DNA from: Peribacillus frigoritolerans
GTDB lineage: Bacteria; Bacillota; Bacilli; Bacillales; DSM-1321
Reading direction: 5' to 3'
NCBI RefSeq assembly: GCF_001636405.1
Contig: NZ_KV440950.1
Span: 3,204,778-3,268,777 of the forward strand
DNA length: 64,000 nucleotides
Of the stretch, positions 54,924-64,000 are shown in pieces. A model generated the notes under the pieces. That model saw only the letters and a program-made list of their open reading frames with translations, searched no databases and was not told where the DNA came from. The position numbers were made by a program, and so were the translations under genes. Every line of letters begins with the position of its first letter. Positions within the stretch are counted from its first letter, which is position 1.

Positions 54924-56015
54924 ATGAACCAAGCTGGTGTTAATGAAAAGTATAAAGTGTCACCGTTCTATGTGTTTTTTTTAGTGCATTCCATGCAAAC
55001 AGGAGTAGGCGTTTTGAGTTTTCAAAGAGTTTTAGCGAAGACAACGGGAACGGATGGCTGGATTTCGATCCTTCTAGCCGGCCTGTTCGTTCATATAATG
55101 ATTTGGGTCATATATAAAATCTTCAGTTTCGTTCCTGGCGATATCATTTCTGCAAACAATCAAGCATTCGGGAAATGGATAGGGAATTTCTTCAGCCTAT
55201 TATTCGTTCTTTACTTTTTGATCCTTGGGATGGATGTCATGATTAGCTATATAAATATCATACATGTATGGATGTTTGAAGAAGTCCCATCTTGGGCGTT
55301 TGCAGTGGTCTTCATGGTTTTGATTTATTATATTCATACGGGAGGATTCCGAACAATTACGGGTATTGCCTTTTTAAGCGTCCTTTTTACATACTGGCTT
55401 TTATTTGTCCTATTCTATGTCATGAAATACTCTGAATTCACCAATTTGCTTCCTGTTTTCCATCACACTCTATTGGACATATTAAAAGGAACCAGAAGTA
55501 CTTCGTTGACCCTGCTTGGTTTTGAAATGATCGTGATGTATTATCCGTTCATCAAAAATGCTAAAACTTCACAAAAATATGCCCATTGGGGGGCCTTAAC
55601 GACAACCTTAATAACTGTATTCGTTTATTTGGTTTCACTTGTTTTTTATTCACAAAAACAGTTGGAACTGACTATATGGCCAACATTGTCAATGACCAGC
55701 ATTATCGAATTGCCCTTTATCCAGCGATTTGAATATATAAATGTTTCTTGGTGGGCCATCATTATCATACCTAACATGACCATCGCCTTGTGGTCAGCAA
55801 GCCGAGGTTTCAAGCGCTTGTTCAATGTTCAGCAAAAGTATCCATTATGGGGGATGTCGATTATTATCCTGCTTACCAATGTATTTATTTTTGATATCGA
55901 TTCCCTCTATATATTGAATAAAATAATCGATCCATACGGCGTACTCTTTATTGCTTTATACTTGCCTCTTCTTTTGCTCATCATCTATATAAAGAAACTG
56001 AGGAAACGTATATGA
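54924..56015 (+). CDS. GerAB-type permease subunit (operon 2)
   Basis: 363 residues, ten predicted membrane helices (VSPFYVFFLVHSMQTGVGVL at the start; DIDSLYILNKIIDPYGVLFI at the end). Compared with the operon 1 copy it is only distantly alike. Placed 18 nt after the A gene and overlapping the C gene by 4 nt, the usual gerABC layout. Ligand specificity unknown. Confidence 0.9.
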   Translation: MNQAGVNEKYKVSPFYVFFLVHSMQTGVGVLSFQRVLAKTTGTDGWISILLAGLFVHIMIWVIYKIFSFVPGDIISANNQAFGKWIGNFFSLLFVLYFLILGMDVMISYINIIHVWMFEEVPSWAFAVVFMVLIYYIHTGGFRTITGIAFLSVLFTYWLLFVLFYVMKYSEFTNLLPVFHHTLLDILKGTRSTSLTLLGFEMIVMYYPFIKNAKTSQKYAHWGALTTTLITVFVYLVSLVFYSQKQLELTIWPTLSMTSIIELPFIQRFEYINVSWWAIIIIPNMTIALWSASRGFKRLFNVQQKYPLWGMSIIILLTNVFIFDIDSLYILNKIIDPYGVLFIALYLPLLLLIIYIKKLRKRI

Positions 56016-57097
56016 GAAAATTATTTCTTGTTATCTTAGCTTTGCCCCTCCTTTGCAGCTGTGCCCAGCCAAGAGTGGTGGATGAAGTCAATATGTCCCA
56101 GGCCATTGGCTACGATATACTGAAGAATGATAATGTCGAAGGAATGTTCGTCATCCCTATCTTCCAGCAGGACATGATGGGTAAATATCAAATCTTAAGC
56201 GGAACATCGACGACAACAAGTGATGTCCAGGCTGTCGTTTCCAAAAAAGCGGATAAGCCGGTATTGCTTGGACAGACCCGCATCATTTTATTCAGTGAGA
56301 AAATGGTTCGGGAAATCGGAATGACAGAACTGACCGATTATCTCTATCGTGAACCACAACTTGGAAACAGGGTCATTTTGGCCATCGTTGAAGGAAAGGT
56401 CAAGAATGTCATAAATTCGAAACCACCAAATACGAATGTGAATATTGGAATTTTTTTATCAGGTTTGATCAATCAACAAATTAAAACAGGTAATGGACCG
56501 GATACTAACCTCCATCTTTTTTTAGGAAACTCTCTAGAAGATGGCGGCGATTCGTATCTTCCTTTATTTAAATTAATTAATAATGAAGTTTCGGTTTCTG
56601 GAGCCGCCCTATTTCATGAAAATAAGATGGTCAGTAAAGTCCCCACGGATGATATGTTCATCTTCAAAACATTAGTTCAACATCATAGGCGGGGAATATA
56701 CAAATTCAAATTAAAAGACAAGCAAGAAAGCGATATCGTAGTGGAAAGTATCCGAAGCGGTTCAAGTTATGAGGTATCCGGCTCAGAGAGAAATCCCTCG
56801 ATCACGATCAAGATCAAAATTAAAGGACAAATCAAGGAATCCATGCGCAGTGAAAACCTTACCAATAGAAAGATGATAAAAAAAATTGAAAAGGAAATGG
56901 AAGCTGATATAACCAAGCAAGCAAACCGACTTATGAAAGATTTTCAGAAAAAATCCCTTGATCCGATTGGGCTGAAGGAAAAATATCACGCCAAAAATAA
57001 AAAATTGACCTATGAACATTGGAAAAAGATTTATCCGACAATGGACATTAATATAGAAACCAAAGTTAACATCATCCAAACCGGAGTCTCAGAATGA
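56012..57097 (+). CDS. Ger(x)C spore germination lipoprotein (operon 2)
   Basis: 361 residues. Lipobox LCSC (about Cys17) then AQPRVVDEVNMSQAIGYDIL; the C-terminal half ends KIYPTMDINIETKVNIIQTG as in GerC proteins. Last gene of operon 2. Together with its A and B partners it makes a complete receptor. No terminator stem is clear in 57098-57295. Confidence 0.9.
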   Translation: MRKLFLVILALPLLCSCAQPRVVDEVNMSQAIGYDILKNDNVEGMFVIPIFQQDMMGKYQILSGTSTTTSDVQAVVSKKADKPVLLGQTRIILFSEKMVREIGMTELTDYLYREPQLGNRVILAIVEGKVKNVINSKPPNTNVNIGIFLSGLINQQIKTGNGPDTNLHLFLGNSLEDGGDSYLPLFKLINNEVSVSGAALFHENKMVSKVPTDDMFIFKTLVQHHRRGIYKFKLKDKQESDIVVESIRSGSSYEVSGSERNPSITIKIKIKGQIKESMRSENLTNRKMIKKIEKEMEADITKQANRLMKDFQKKSLDPIGLKEKYHAKNKKLTYEHWKKIYPTMDINIETKVNIIQTGVSE

Positions 57098-57295
57098 TGA
57101 ATTGTCGATAGCCCATTTAGAAATCTTCATCTGATCGGAAAAAAACTACTTTCATATTAAATTGCTGGTGAACAGCCCATTTATTTAACTGCATGGCTGG
57201 AAGATGATTTTGAAACAGCAAGACTTGTGGTTAGCCGGAAAAATGAAACTGATTATCTACCTATCGTCGTTACATTAATAACAGGAGCTGACTAT

Positions 57296-57847
57296 ATGAA
57301 TACACCTATGAAATCGCTCATCGCTTTCTCAGTATTAAGTATATATTTAATCACAGGATACTCATTTGCTTCCGCAGGTAACGAAAAAGATGAATTGAAA
57401 TCGGATAAAGTGAGCTTCTTTGGGTCCCCAACTTCTGCTATTTCCAGTTCAGTTGCTGTGCCTCAAAGTTATAACCGGTTATTGTTTAGCGGAACAGTTG
57501 CACCTCTTTTAAACAAGGATGGAAAAACCACTTATGAGAGATATGGCAATACAGAAAAGCAGGCAATCGGAATCTTAGAGAAATTAAAAGCAGATTTGAA
57601 AACAAAAGGACTTTCCCTCGCTGATGTAACCTATCTGCGTGTGTATGTCGCGCCAGATCCAAACAAGGGAAATACACCAGACTATCAAGGTTGGTTCGAT
57701 GCTTACGCTCTTTTCTTTAATACAAAGGAGAATCCAGTGAAAACAGCCCGTTCCACTGTAGGGGTGCAAAGTCTGGTTTCGCGGGATTATCTCATTGAGA
57801 TTGAAGCAGAAGTAGCCTATAAAAATAACAGCAAGGCAAATAAATAG
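57296..57847 (+). CDS. Exported RidA/YjgF-like protein
   Basis: 183 residues: signal peptide MNTPMKSLIAFSVLSIYLIT then GYSFASAG, followed by a RidA/YER057c-type domain (about 50-178): YNRLLFSGTVAPLLNKDGKT, LADVTYLRVYVAPDPN and ARSTVGVQSLVSRDYLIEIE with the conserved Arg (about 155) and Glu. Ordinary RidA proteins are cytosolic imine deaminases of about 125 aa; export is unusual and makes a role other than imine removal possible. ATG at 57296 has AGGAG upstream; a 69-nt longer open frame also exists. Confidence 0.78.
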   Translation: MNTPMKSLIAFSVLSIYLITGYSFASAGNEKDELKSDKVSFFGSPTSAISSSVAVPQSYNRLLFSGTVAPLLNKDGKTTYERYGNTEKQAIGILEKLKADLKTKGLSLADVTYLRVYVAPDPNKGNTPDYQGWFDAYALFFNTKENPVKTARSTVGVQSLVSRDYLIEIEAEVAYKNNSKANK

Positions 57848-57920
57848 ACGATAGATGAGTATGGTCACGATTCAATATTTCGATGTTCCAGCCACTCTGG
57901 AAAGTCTTTGAATACCAAAA

Positions 57921-57944
57921 GAGACAGGAAATTATTCCTGTCTC
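57921..57944. repeat. Flanking hairpin, left copy
   Basis: Perfect 10-bp arms GAGACAGGAA / TTCCTGTCTC, loop ATTA; same arms as 58130-58152 on the far side of the repeat element. Confidence 0.7.
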
Positions 57945-57964
57945 ACAGACTGTACAATTCGAAC

Positions 57965-58087
57965 GTTGATTGGAACGTAGGGCACTCGCTTTCCTCAAGC
58001 GGGTCCGCCCTCGGCGCCCTTGCGCCTGCGGGGTTTCCCCTGGACTCGCTTTTCCAGCAGGAGTCCCGTACCTTCCGTTCCATCAAC
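57965..58087. repeat. GC-rich intergenic repeat element, copy 2 (123 bp)
   Basis: Bounded by GTTGATT and ATCAAC like copy 1 at 13681. Shared blocks are CACTCGCTTTCC, GCGGGG, and CAGGAGTC followed by CTTCCGTTCCATCAAC. It is diverged from copy 1 in the middle. It is framed by two hairpins, GAGACAGGAA-ATTA-TTCCTGTCTC (57921-57944) and GAGACAGGAA-GCT-TTCCTGTCTC (58130-58152). The remaining bases of the gap 57848-58165 hold nothing else I recognise. Confidence 0.72.
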
Positions 58088-58129
58088 TTTGTTTTAAAAT
58101 ACAGATAGAACCCCTTTTGTCTACAAACT

Positions 58130-58152
58130 GAGACAGGAAGCTTTCCTGTCTC
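58130..58152. terminator. Flanking hairpin, right copy; probable cysJI terminator
   Basis: Perfect 10-bp arms GAGACAGGAA / TTCCTGTCTC, loop GCT, 14 nt downstream of the cysI stop. No strong U-run on the minus strand. Confidence 0.5.
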
Positions 58153-58165
58153 TCATTTGTTTTAA

Positions 58166-59884
58166 TCAATCATGAAAATTCGTTCCATCCGTCACTTCTT
58201 TCACAATCCCTGCATTGATGACGAAGTCTCCGAAATGCTCTCCTTGCTGGCGTTCTTTTGCATAACGGGAAAGAAGTACACGCAACTCTTTTAATATCTC
58301 TTCTTCACCAATGTTTTCGCGGTACATTTTACTTAATCGGCTTCCGTCGAAAGCAGCACCGAGATACATATTATATTTACCAGGTGCCTTACCGATAAAG
58401 CCAATTTCACCGAGTGCATGCCGGGCACAGCCGTTCGGGCAACCAGTCATGCGTATCGTGATTTCTTCATTCCTCAAGCCGTTTTCATCAACGATGGCCT
58501 CGATTTTATCAATCAGAACCGGCAAATAACGCTCTGCTTCGGCCATTGCCAACCCGCACGTCGGAAGCGCCACGCATGCAATCGAGCTGCGTCTGAGCGC
58601 CGAATGATGTGCACCATCCGTCAAACCGTATGTTTCAAGCAATTCTATGATTTTTTCCTTTTCCTGGCTTGACACATCTGCAATGATCAGGTTTTGATTG
58701 GCAGTCAATCGGAAATCACCCGTATGGATCTTTGCGATTTCGCGCAAACCGGTCATCAGCTTGTAATCATTGATATCGGCAATTCGGCCACCCTCGACAA
58801 ATAGTGTAAAATGCCATTTACCCTGCATGCCTTTTACCCATCCATAGCGGTCGCCATTATTATCAAAATGGTAAGTTCTCGCTTCCCCTAGCTTCCATCC
58901 TAGACGATTTTCCAGTTCAGCTTTTACCGGTTCGAGCCCAAGCCTGTCAACCGTATACTTGAACCGGGCATTTTTCCGTACGGACCGGTTTCCGTAATCA
59001 CGCTGAATCGTAATGATTTTTTCAGCCACATCCAGTATTTTATCTGGCTGGCAAAAACCGATTACCTTGGCTAGTTGAGGATATGTCGCCTTGTCACCGT
59101 GGGTCATTCCCATACCGCCGCCGATCGCCACATTAAAACCAACAAGTTTTCCATTTTCAACAATTGCTATGAAGCCAAGATCTTGGGAGTAGACATCAAT
59201 GTCATTAGATGGCGGGACCGCAATGCCTATTTTAAACTTCCTAGGCAAATAAAGCTTTCCGTACATTGGTTCGACTTCCTCCAATTCCGGAGTAGCGACA
59301 ACTTTTTCTTCATCCAGCCAGATTTCATGGTACGCCCTTGTACGCGGCAATAGATAATCACTCAATTTTTTCGACCATTCATATACTTCGGAATGGATTT
59401 CGGATTGAAATGGAATCGAATTGCACATTACGTTTCGGTTTACATCTCCGCATGCAGCGATTGTATCCAACATGGAAGCATGGATTTCCTGAATGGTTTT
59501 TTTCATATTCCATTTTAAAATACCATGCATTTGAAACGTCTGCCTTGTTGTCAATTTCAAGGTTCCGTTACCGTATTTCTGGGCAAGGTCATCCATAACA
59601 AGCCATTGAGAAGGCTGTGCAACCCCGCCGGCCATACGGACACGCAACATAAATTGATAGGCAGGCTCCAGTTTTTGTTTTTGACGCTCATTACGCAGAT
59701 CCCGATCGTCCTGCAAATAGCTGCCGTGATGTTTCATCAGTCGATTGTCATCATCCGGAATACCGGCGCTAATCCGATCCTGCATCACTTTTCCAAGTGT
59801 ACCTCGCAAATAATCGCTTCTTTCTTTAATTTGCTCAACATCACTGGGCGGGCCTGCTGGTGCTTTCAATAGTGGGTTCACCAT
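58166..59884 (-). CDS. cysI: Sulfite reductase [NADPH] hemoprotein subunit
   Basis: Reduces sulfite to sulfide with six electrons. 572 residues. The four Cys that hold the [4Fe-4S]-siroheme are seen in [16 protein letters not shown] and [16 protein letters not shown]. Substrate-binding Arg/Lys in [13 protein letters not shown] and [13 protein letters not shown] at 59884 follows AAGGAGAT. Overlaps or abuts the cysJ stop region (27-nt gap). Operon cysJ-cysI, activated in B. subtilis by the LysR protein CysL, whose homologue is divergent here. Confidence 0.96.
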   Translation of the reverse strand: MVNPLLKAPAGPPSDVEQIKERSDYLRGTLGKVMQDRISAGIPDDDNRLMKHHGSYLQDDRDLRNERQKQKLEPAYQFMLRVRMAGGVAQPSQWLVMDDLAQKYGNGTLKLTTRQTFQMHGILKWNMKKTIQEIHASMLDTIAACGDVNRNVMCNSIPFQSEIHSEVYEWSKKLSDYLLPRTRAYHEIWLDEEKVVATPELEEVEPMYGKLYLPRKFKIGIAVPPSNDIDVYSQDLGFIAIVENGKLVGFNVAIGGGMGMTHGDKATYPQLAKVIGFCQPDKILDVAEKIITIQRDYGNRSVRKNARFKYTVDRLGLEPVKAELENRLGWKLGEARTYHFDNNGDRYGWVKGMQGKWHFTLFVEGGRIADINDYKLMTGLREIAKIHTGDFRLTANQNLIIADVSSQEKEKIIELLETYGLTDGAHHSALRRSSIACVALPTCGLAMAEAERYLPVLIDKIEAIVDENGLRNEEITIRMTGCPNGCARHALGEIGFIGKAPGKYNMYLGAAFDGSRLSKMYRENIGEEEILKELRVLLSRYAKERQQGEHFGDFVINAGIVKEVTDGTNFHD

Positions 59885-59910
59885 GTTGTAATCTCCTTTT
59901 CTTCCAAATT

Positions 59911-61728
59911 TCAATACACATCACGTTGATAGCGTTTATTCTGTTGCATATCTTCAAGATAGGCTTGCGCATCAGCATGGCTCATATTGCCTTCTTTTTC
60001 AATGATCTCAATAAGCGTATTATGGACATCATGGGCCATGTTTTTCTCGTCACCGCAAATGTATACAGCTGCCCCTTTTTGAAGCCATTCGTATAATTCC
60101 CCGCTTTGCTCGCGCATCCGGTCTTGAACATACACTTTTTCATCCGTATCGCGGGAAAAGGCCACATCCATTTTCGTAAGTACACCTGTTTTCAACCACT
60201 TTTGCCATTCAGTTTGATAAAGGAAATCCGTCACGAAATGCTGATCTCCGAAAAAGAGCCACGTTTTCCCTTTCGCTTCCGATTCTTCGCGATCCTGGAT
60301 AAAGGATCTAAACGGGGCAATGCCCGTTCCCGGTCCAACCATGATAATTGGCGTATCTGGGTTCTTTGGCTGCTTAAAGTTTTGGTTATGCTGAATGTAA
60401 ATGGGCAGCAAGTCCCCTGGCTGTAATCTGTCCGCACATAAAATCGAGCAGACCCCTTTTCTTTCCCGGCCATGACTTTCATACCTGACAGCTCCGATGG
60501 TCAAATGCACTTCATCCGGATAGGCGGACAAACTACTCGCAATCGAATATAGACGGGCTGGCATTTTCCGAAGTATCGATACAAACTCTTGCGCCGATTC
60601 ACCCCATGAACCAAAATCACGGACAAAATCAAGCAAATCACGGCCTTCTCGATATTCTTTTAACCTTTCTTCATTACCAGGCTTTAAAAGCTCCTTTAAA
60701 TCCTCATTACCAGAAAGCTGTGCCGCTTGTTCAATGAGCGATTTGGTCAATACCGTTATTTCAAAGTCGGAGATGAGCGATTCCCTAAACTGACGAAGTT
60801 CTCCCTGCTTATTGACCTTCACGGTTTCTTCAGGATCCCAATCCAGTTCCATAAGAAGCATATCCACTAAATCCGAATCGTTTTTCGGATAAATGCCAAG
60901 GCTGTCACCAGGTTCGAATGTAAGACCTGAGCCCTCAAGAGATAACTCAAGATGATGAGTTTCTTTATTGGAGCCACGTCCGTTCAAATTTATGTTTTCC
61001 AACACTTCCGCTTTAAACGGATTCGTTCTCGAATAAGAAGTTTTTTCACCTACAGAAGCTTTTGCTTCGGGAACTGCAGCAGCAGAACTGACTTGCCCTT
61101 CACTTAAACTGGAAATGACTCCTTCCAGCCATTCGGAAGCAGGCTCATCATAATCAAGGTCACAGTCCATTCGCGGAAATAACCGTGTCCCCCCAAGTTC
61201 CTCCAAGCGTTTATCGAATTGTTTTCCCGTTTCACAGAAAAACTCATATGAGCTGTCCCCAAGCGCCAATACCGAATAGCGGAGACCCTCAAGGCTTGGT
61301 GCCCTCCTGCCATGAAGATACTCATGGAAAGACAATGTATTATCCGGCGGATCACCTTCTCCATGCGTGCTAACGGCAATCAGAAGATTTTCGGTTTTCT
61401 TCAAATTGTTGACTTTAAAGTCACTCATGGATGAAATGGTAACCTGAAAGCCATTACCCTCAAGCTTACTCGCCGCATTTTCCGCCAGCCCTTGAGCATT
61501 GCCCGTCTGTGAACCATACAGGATGGTCACTTCTTTCGATATTGTCTTCCCGCCGCTTTGAGCTTCCAATACCGGGGCGTCGGCTGAACTTGTGTTCGAA
61601 ACTGACAAAGATGCAGTCAGATAACCGCTCAACCAAATTTTTTGTGTTTCGGTCAAGCTTGGCAGCAGGCTGTTAAGGAGCTCTGCTTGCTCTTGATTAA
61701 AGGGACTGTTACTTACCTGAAGTTGCAC
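59911..61728 (-). CDS. cysJ: Sulfite reductase [NADPH] flavoprotein subunit
   Basis: 605 residues: flavodoxin domain (about 65-205, [20 protein letters not shown]), FAD-binding part ([20 protein letters not shown], with RxYS) and NADP-binding part ([37 protein letters not shown]) ending KRYQRDVY. The true start is the GTG at 61728 ([14 protein letters not shown], matching B. subtilis CysJ) with GAGGTGG 5 nt upstream. Passes electrons from NADPH to CysI. Confidence 0.95.
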   Translation of the reverse strand: MQLQVSNSPFNQEQAELLNSLLPSLTETQKIWLSGYLTASLSVSNTSSADAPVLEAQSGGKTISKEVTILYGSQTGNAQGLAENAASKLEGNGFQVTISSMSDFKVNNLKKTENLLIAVSTHGEGDPPDNTLSFHEYLHGRRAPSLEGLRYSVLALGDSSYEFFCETGKQFDKRLEELGGTRLFPRMDCDLDYDEPASEWLEGVISSLSEGQVSSAAAVPEAKASVGEKTSYSRTNPFKAEVLENINLNGRGSNKETHHLELSLEGSGLTFEPGDSLGIYPKNDSDLVDMLLMELDWDPEETVKVNKQGELRQFRESLISDFEITVLTKSLIEQAAQLSGNEDLKELLKPGNEERLKEYREGRDLLDFVRDFGSWGESAQEFVSILRKMPARLYSIASSLSAYPDEVHLTIGAVRYESHGRERKGVCSILCADRLQPGDLLPIYIQHNQNFKQPKNPDTPIIMVGPGTGIAPFRSFIQDREESEAKGKTWLFFGDQHFVTDFLYQTEWQKWLKTGVLTKMDVAFSRDTDEKVYVQDRMREQSGELYEWLQKGAAVYICGDEKNMAHDVHNTLIEIIEKEGNMSHADAQAYLEDMQQNKRYQRDVY

Positions 61729-62044
61729 GATTTCCACCTCACAAAGGGATATTAACTTATCTTAGTTGATTATTATGTATAACGAGTGGGTTTAAATATT
61801 TTATTTCGATCCATAAATTAATTAACTCGTTTACTCCTATAGACCAAGTCGGTTTTAACTGCAAAAAAAATGAAAAATACAGTTATATAGGTTCATAGCA
61901 CGCAACAAAGGAAAATAGCTTTCCCAGCCTATACTCTTCCTAAAATAAGTTTCTCTTTATAACTTTACTGGAAGGTTCATCATTAGTAAAATATATATAA
62001 TTTATTATAACTATTAAGAATATTAATAATAAGGAGAAATTTCT
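61729..62044. promoter_or_regulatory. Divergent control region cysJI / cysL
   Basis: Contains an imperfect inverted repeat TTATTAtaactattaagaaTATTAATAA upstream of cysL (about 61999-62027) and AT-rich promoter sequence. I see no S-box riboswitch. CysL binding is expected here from B. subtilis but the exact site is not evident. Confidence 0.4.
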
Positions 62045-62953
62045 ATGTACTATGATGCTCTAAAAACATTTGTGACCCTTGTGGAAGTCAAGAACTTTAC
62101 AAAAACAGCAGAAATTCTTCTTATGTCGCAACCAAGTGTTAGTTTGCATATTAAAAAATTAGAAGAAGAGTTCCAAACCAAATTATTCCTCCGTTCTCCT
62201 AAATTTTTGAAAGTCACCTTAACGGGAGAAATTCTTTACGACCGGGCCAAGCAAATGATCACAATCTATGAACAGACCAGACAAGACATACAGGAACACG
62301 ATAGGTCCATCAAGGGCGAATTAAAGATAGGTGCGAGTTTTACAATAGGAGAGTATATCCTTCCCTCTTTACTCATCGACCTGCAAGAGGAATATCCTGA
62401 ACTTGAACTTCAAGTGGTAATTGGGAACACGGAAGAAATCGTTCAAGCCGTTCGGCTATACAAAGTGGATATTGGTTTAATCGAAGGTCAAACTAATGAA
62501 AAAGAGCTTTCTGTTCACCCATTCATGCAAGATGAACTATTCATTGTGTCTTCTAACAATCATGAACTTGCTAATAAAGACGATGTGGAGATCACTGATT
62601 TACATGACCAAGCATGGGTAACGAGGGAAGTTGGATCTGGTACACGAGAATACCTGAACCATGTCATACGTTCAAATGGTTTGAAAATTAAATCGATACT
62701 CACGATAAGCAGCAATCAAGGAATTAAAGAAACACTTATAAAAAACGGCTCAGGGCTGGCCCTGCTTTCCCGAAGTGTCATTGAAAGGGATGTACAAAAT
62801 AAGATCATTTCTATCATTCAGGTAAAAGATGAATCCTTTAACAGGACACTTTCTTACGTCTATTCCCCAATTATGAAAGATAAAAAAAATGTAAAGACTT
62901 TTATAACTGAATTAAACAAAAAATGGCCCATGAAAACAAAGCCGATAGGATGA
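62045..62953 (+). CDS. cysL: LysR-family activator of sulfite reductase, CysL-like
   Basis: 302 residues. N-terminal HTH (ALKTFVTLVEVKNFTKTAEI then LLMSQPSVSLHIKKLEEEF) and a periplasmic-binding-like effector domain. Start ATG follows AATAAGGAG. Divergent to cysJI exactly as in B. subtilis ywfK/cysL-cysJI; CysL is required there for cysJI expression. Confidence 0.9.
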   Translation: MYYDALKTFVTLVEVKNFTKTAEILLMSQPSVSLHIKKLEEEFQTKLFLRSPKFLKVTLTGEILYDRAKQMITIYEQTRQDIQEHDRSIKGELKIGASFTIGEYILPSLLIDLQEEYPELELQVVIGNTEEIVQAVRLYKVDIGLIEGQTNEKELSVHPFMQDELFIVSSNNHELANKDDVEITDLHDQAWVTREVGSGTREYLNHVIRSNGLKIKSILTISSNQGIKETLIKNGSGLALLSRSVIERDVQNKIISIIQVKDESFNRTLSYVYSPIMKDKKNVKTFITELNKKWPMKTKPIG

Positions 62954-62995
62954 TCATTGCAAAGAAAGCTATTCCAAAGATGGAGTTACAGACAC

Positions 62996-63130
62996 ATGGT
63001 GTTTGAACTTATTTGTGATTTTATTAAACAACATAAGCCTGATGAACGGGAATATCGGCTATATTATATCTTATGCACATTAACTTATAAACAATTGGGT
63101 ATACGAATGAATAGAGGATTGTATAGATAA
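62996..63130 (+). CDS. Possible 44-residue gene or decayed fragment
   Basis: ATG 62996 with GGAG 11 nt upstream, frame of 44 codons: MVFELICDFIKQHKPDEREY then RLYYILCTLTYKQLGIRMNR. The tail resembles a short HTH helix but I cannot assign a family. May be the remainder of a larger gene. Confidence 0.3.
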   Translation: MVFELICDFIKQHKPDEREYRLYYILCTLTYKQLGIRMNRGLYR

Positions 63131-63153
63131 AAAATAATATGGGAGCGGGTTTT

Positions 63154-63468
63154 ATGGATATTGAGATTAAAGAAGCAGCGATTGAACAACTATTAAAAGT
63201 GAATTATGAAGAGAATGAAGGGGTTCGTATCGAAGCCATTTATGTTGGGAGCTGTTCAATTTATGTGGAACATGAATTGAAAATTGATAATAAGAACGAA
63301 GATGATGAGAGATTCATAATTGCTGGAGTCCCCATATTAATTTCAAGTGAGTCTAAAAAGCATCTTCCGGATAAAGTCTTCCTCAATTACAGTGACGGAC
63401 TTGGATACAAATTATATTCAGACGATGAAACATTGAGGTATAATCTCCAATTGAAGAGAGTGAATTAA
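63154..63468 (+). CDS. HesB/IscA-like Fe-S biosynthesis family protein
   Basis: 104 residues from ATG 63154 (GGGAGCGGG upstream). IKEAAIEQLLKVNYEENEGV and VRIEAIYVGSCSIYVEHELK and FLNYSDGLGYKLYSDDETLR match the short Bacillus HesB-like group (YneR/YqkB type). The three Fe-S Cys of true IscA are reduced to one here (GSCS), so a direct scaffold role is doubtful. Single-gene unit with a terminator. Confidence 0.68.
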   Translation: MDIEIKEAAIEQLLKVNYEENEGVRIEAIYVGSCSIYVEHELKIDNKNEDDERFIIAGVPILISSESKKHLPDKVFLNYSDGLGYKLYSDDETLRYNLQLKRVN

Positions 63469-63480
63469 AAAATGAACATA

Positions 63481-63515
63481 GTAAAAAGCCCATGTGTTTC
63501 AGTTGGGCTTTTTTT
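63481..63515 (+). terminator. Terminator of the HesB-like gene
   Basis: AAAAAGCCCA / TGGGCTTTTTTT around an 11-nt loop. Confidence 0.88.
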
Positions 63516-63703
63516 CTTGTTATACTCAGAGAATATTTTAACGGCATGATAACTAGAGGGATTTTATTTCCCATAGGATAGCACTGCACTAACTGCTCTA
63601 TTATCAGGAAAATGCTTTAATAAGTACTTTTATCTATTCTATTAATTGTTTCAATGTTATTTTACAAATTAATAATGACCGAAAGTTTAAAGAATGATTG
63701 TTA

Positions 63704-64000
63704 TTATTCTTCCACTCTTCTGGACTCGAGGTGCCGCTCCAGCTTCCTTTTTACCCGCTGAAGTGCATTATCGATCGTCTTTTTTTGAACATTCAGTTCC
63801 TTTGATATTTCTAAATAAGTTTTTCCTTCCAGGTACAAGTCCACAACACTGCTTTCCAACTCACTAAGGACTTCGGTTAAAATTAGCTCAATATCACAAA
63901 TTTCTTCTGATTTTATTAAGATCGTGACTGGGTCATTTTGTCTCTGTTCAGGGATTAGATCAATTAGACCCTGTTCCGACTCCCCTTGATGGATAGGCAT
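63704..64000 (-). CDS. Sigma-H-like RNA polymerase sigma factor, cut by window edge
   Basis: C-terminal about 98 residues of a sigma-70 factor. Region 4 reads LTEVLSELESSVVDLYLEGK then TYLEISKELNVQKKTIDNAL and QRVKRKLERHLE. The 'KTIDNALQRVKRKLE' end is the SigH/Spo0H signature. It is not the canonical sigH end (differs in several places), so it is probably a paralogue. The start lies beyond 64000 because sigma-H is about 218 residues long. Which genes it controls cannot be seen. Confidence 0.78.
   Translation of the reverse strand: MPIHQGESEQGLIDLIPEQRQNDPVTILIKSEEICDIELILTEVLSELESSVVDLYLEGKTYLEISKELNVQKKTIDNALQRVKRKLERHLESRRVEE

Noticed and set aside
61729..62044. S-box (SAM) riboswitch before cysJI
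   Set aside because: No S-box core or terminator/antiterminator pair is visible; CysL regulation explains this locus.
1..64000. CRISPR arrays, tRNA or rRNA genes
   Set aside because: No regularly spaced direct repeats and no cloverleaf or rRNA sequence was recognised by eye in the window.

Overview
The window comes from a low-GC, endospore-forming Bacillaceae chromosome, most like Peribacillus/Bacillus. This rests on two complete spore-germinant receptor operons, rsbQ-rsbP, a sigma-H-like factor, yng-type leucine catabolism genes, strong AGGAGG ribosome sites and U-tailed terminators. Species is not determined. Names come from recognising protein sequence by eye; no database search was run.

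Layout. 1-4.3 kb: a VanRS-like two-component system, a decayed serine recombinase, and an alpha/beta-hydrolase gene with its own TetR repressor and a textbook operator/promoter. 4.4-10.2 kb: an IclR gene divergent from an AidB-like acyl-CoA dehydrogenase / CoA-transferase / MFS cluster, with a 40-bp palindrome between them. 10.2-14.1 kb: a secreted phosphodiester glycosidase whose ribosome site lies inside a 17-bp hairpin, an M15 peptidase, small membrane proteins and a GC-rich intergenic repeat. 14.4-18.7 kb: an IS630 relic, rsbQP (energy-stress input to sigma-B), an overlooked 41-residue Cys-rich gene, a metallo-beta-lactamase relic and a Fur-boxed siderophore-binding lipoprotein.

18.7-28.7 kb is the accessory part, all on the minus strand: a polymorphic-toxin island. 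It has one intact operon (YwqH-like and YwqI-like partners, an LXG nuclease toxin, YezG immunity). Downstream comes a graveyard of headless toxin C-termini and immunity genes. Three cassettes begin with near-identical copies of the LXG linker, several immunity genes are followed by the same CTTGATTG-type terminator, and two toxin tails are disabled while at least one immunity gene stays intact. This looks like a store of alternative toxin tips and hand-me-down immunity.

28.9-31.8 kb: unknown small genes and a class-C serine hydrolase. 31.8-35.6 kb: an NAD salvage operon (nrtR-pncA-pncB-nadE) with a candidate NrtR operator. 35.7-44.3 kb: TetR plus yngJ-I-HA-HB-G-F-E for leucine/isovalerate breakdown. 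44.4-49.5 kb: a secreted protein, a YthAB-type bd oxidase and a flavin amine oxidase. 49.5-57.1 kb: two head-to-head gerABC operons. 57.3-64 kb: a secreted RidA-like protein, a second copy of the GC-rich repeat, cysJI with divergent cysL, a HesB-like protein and a sigma-H-like gene cut by the window edge.
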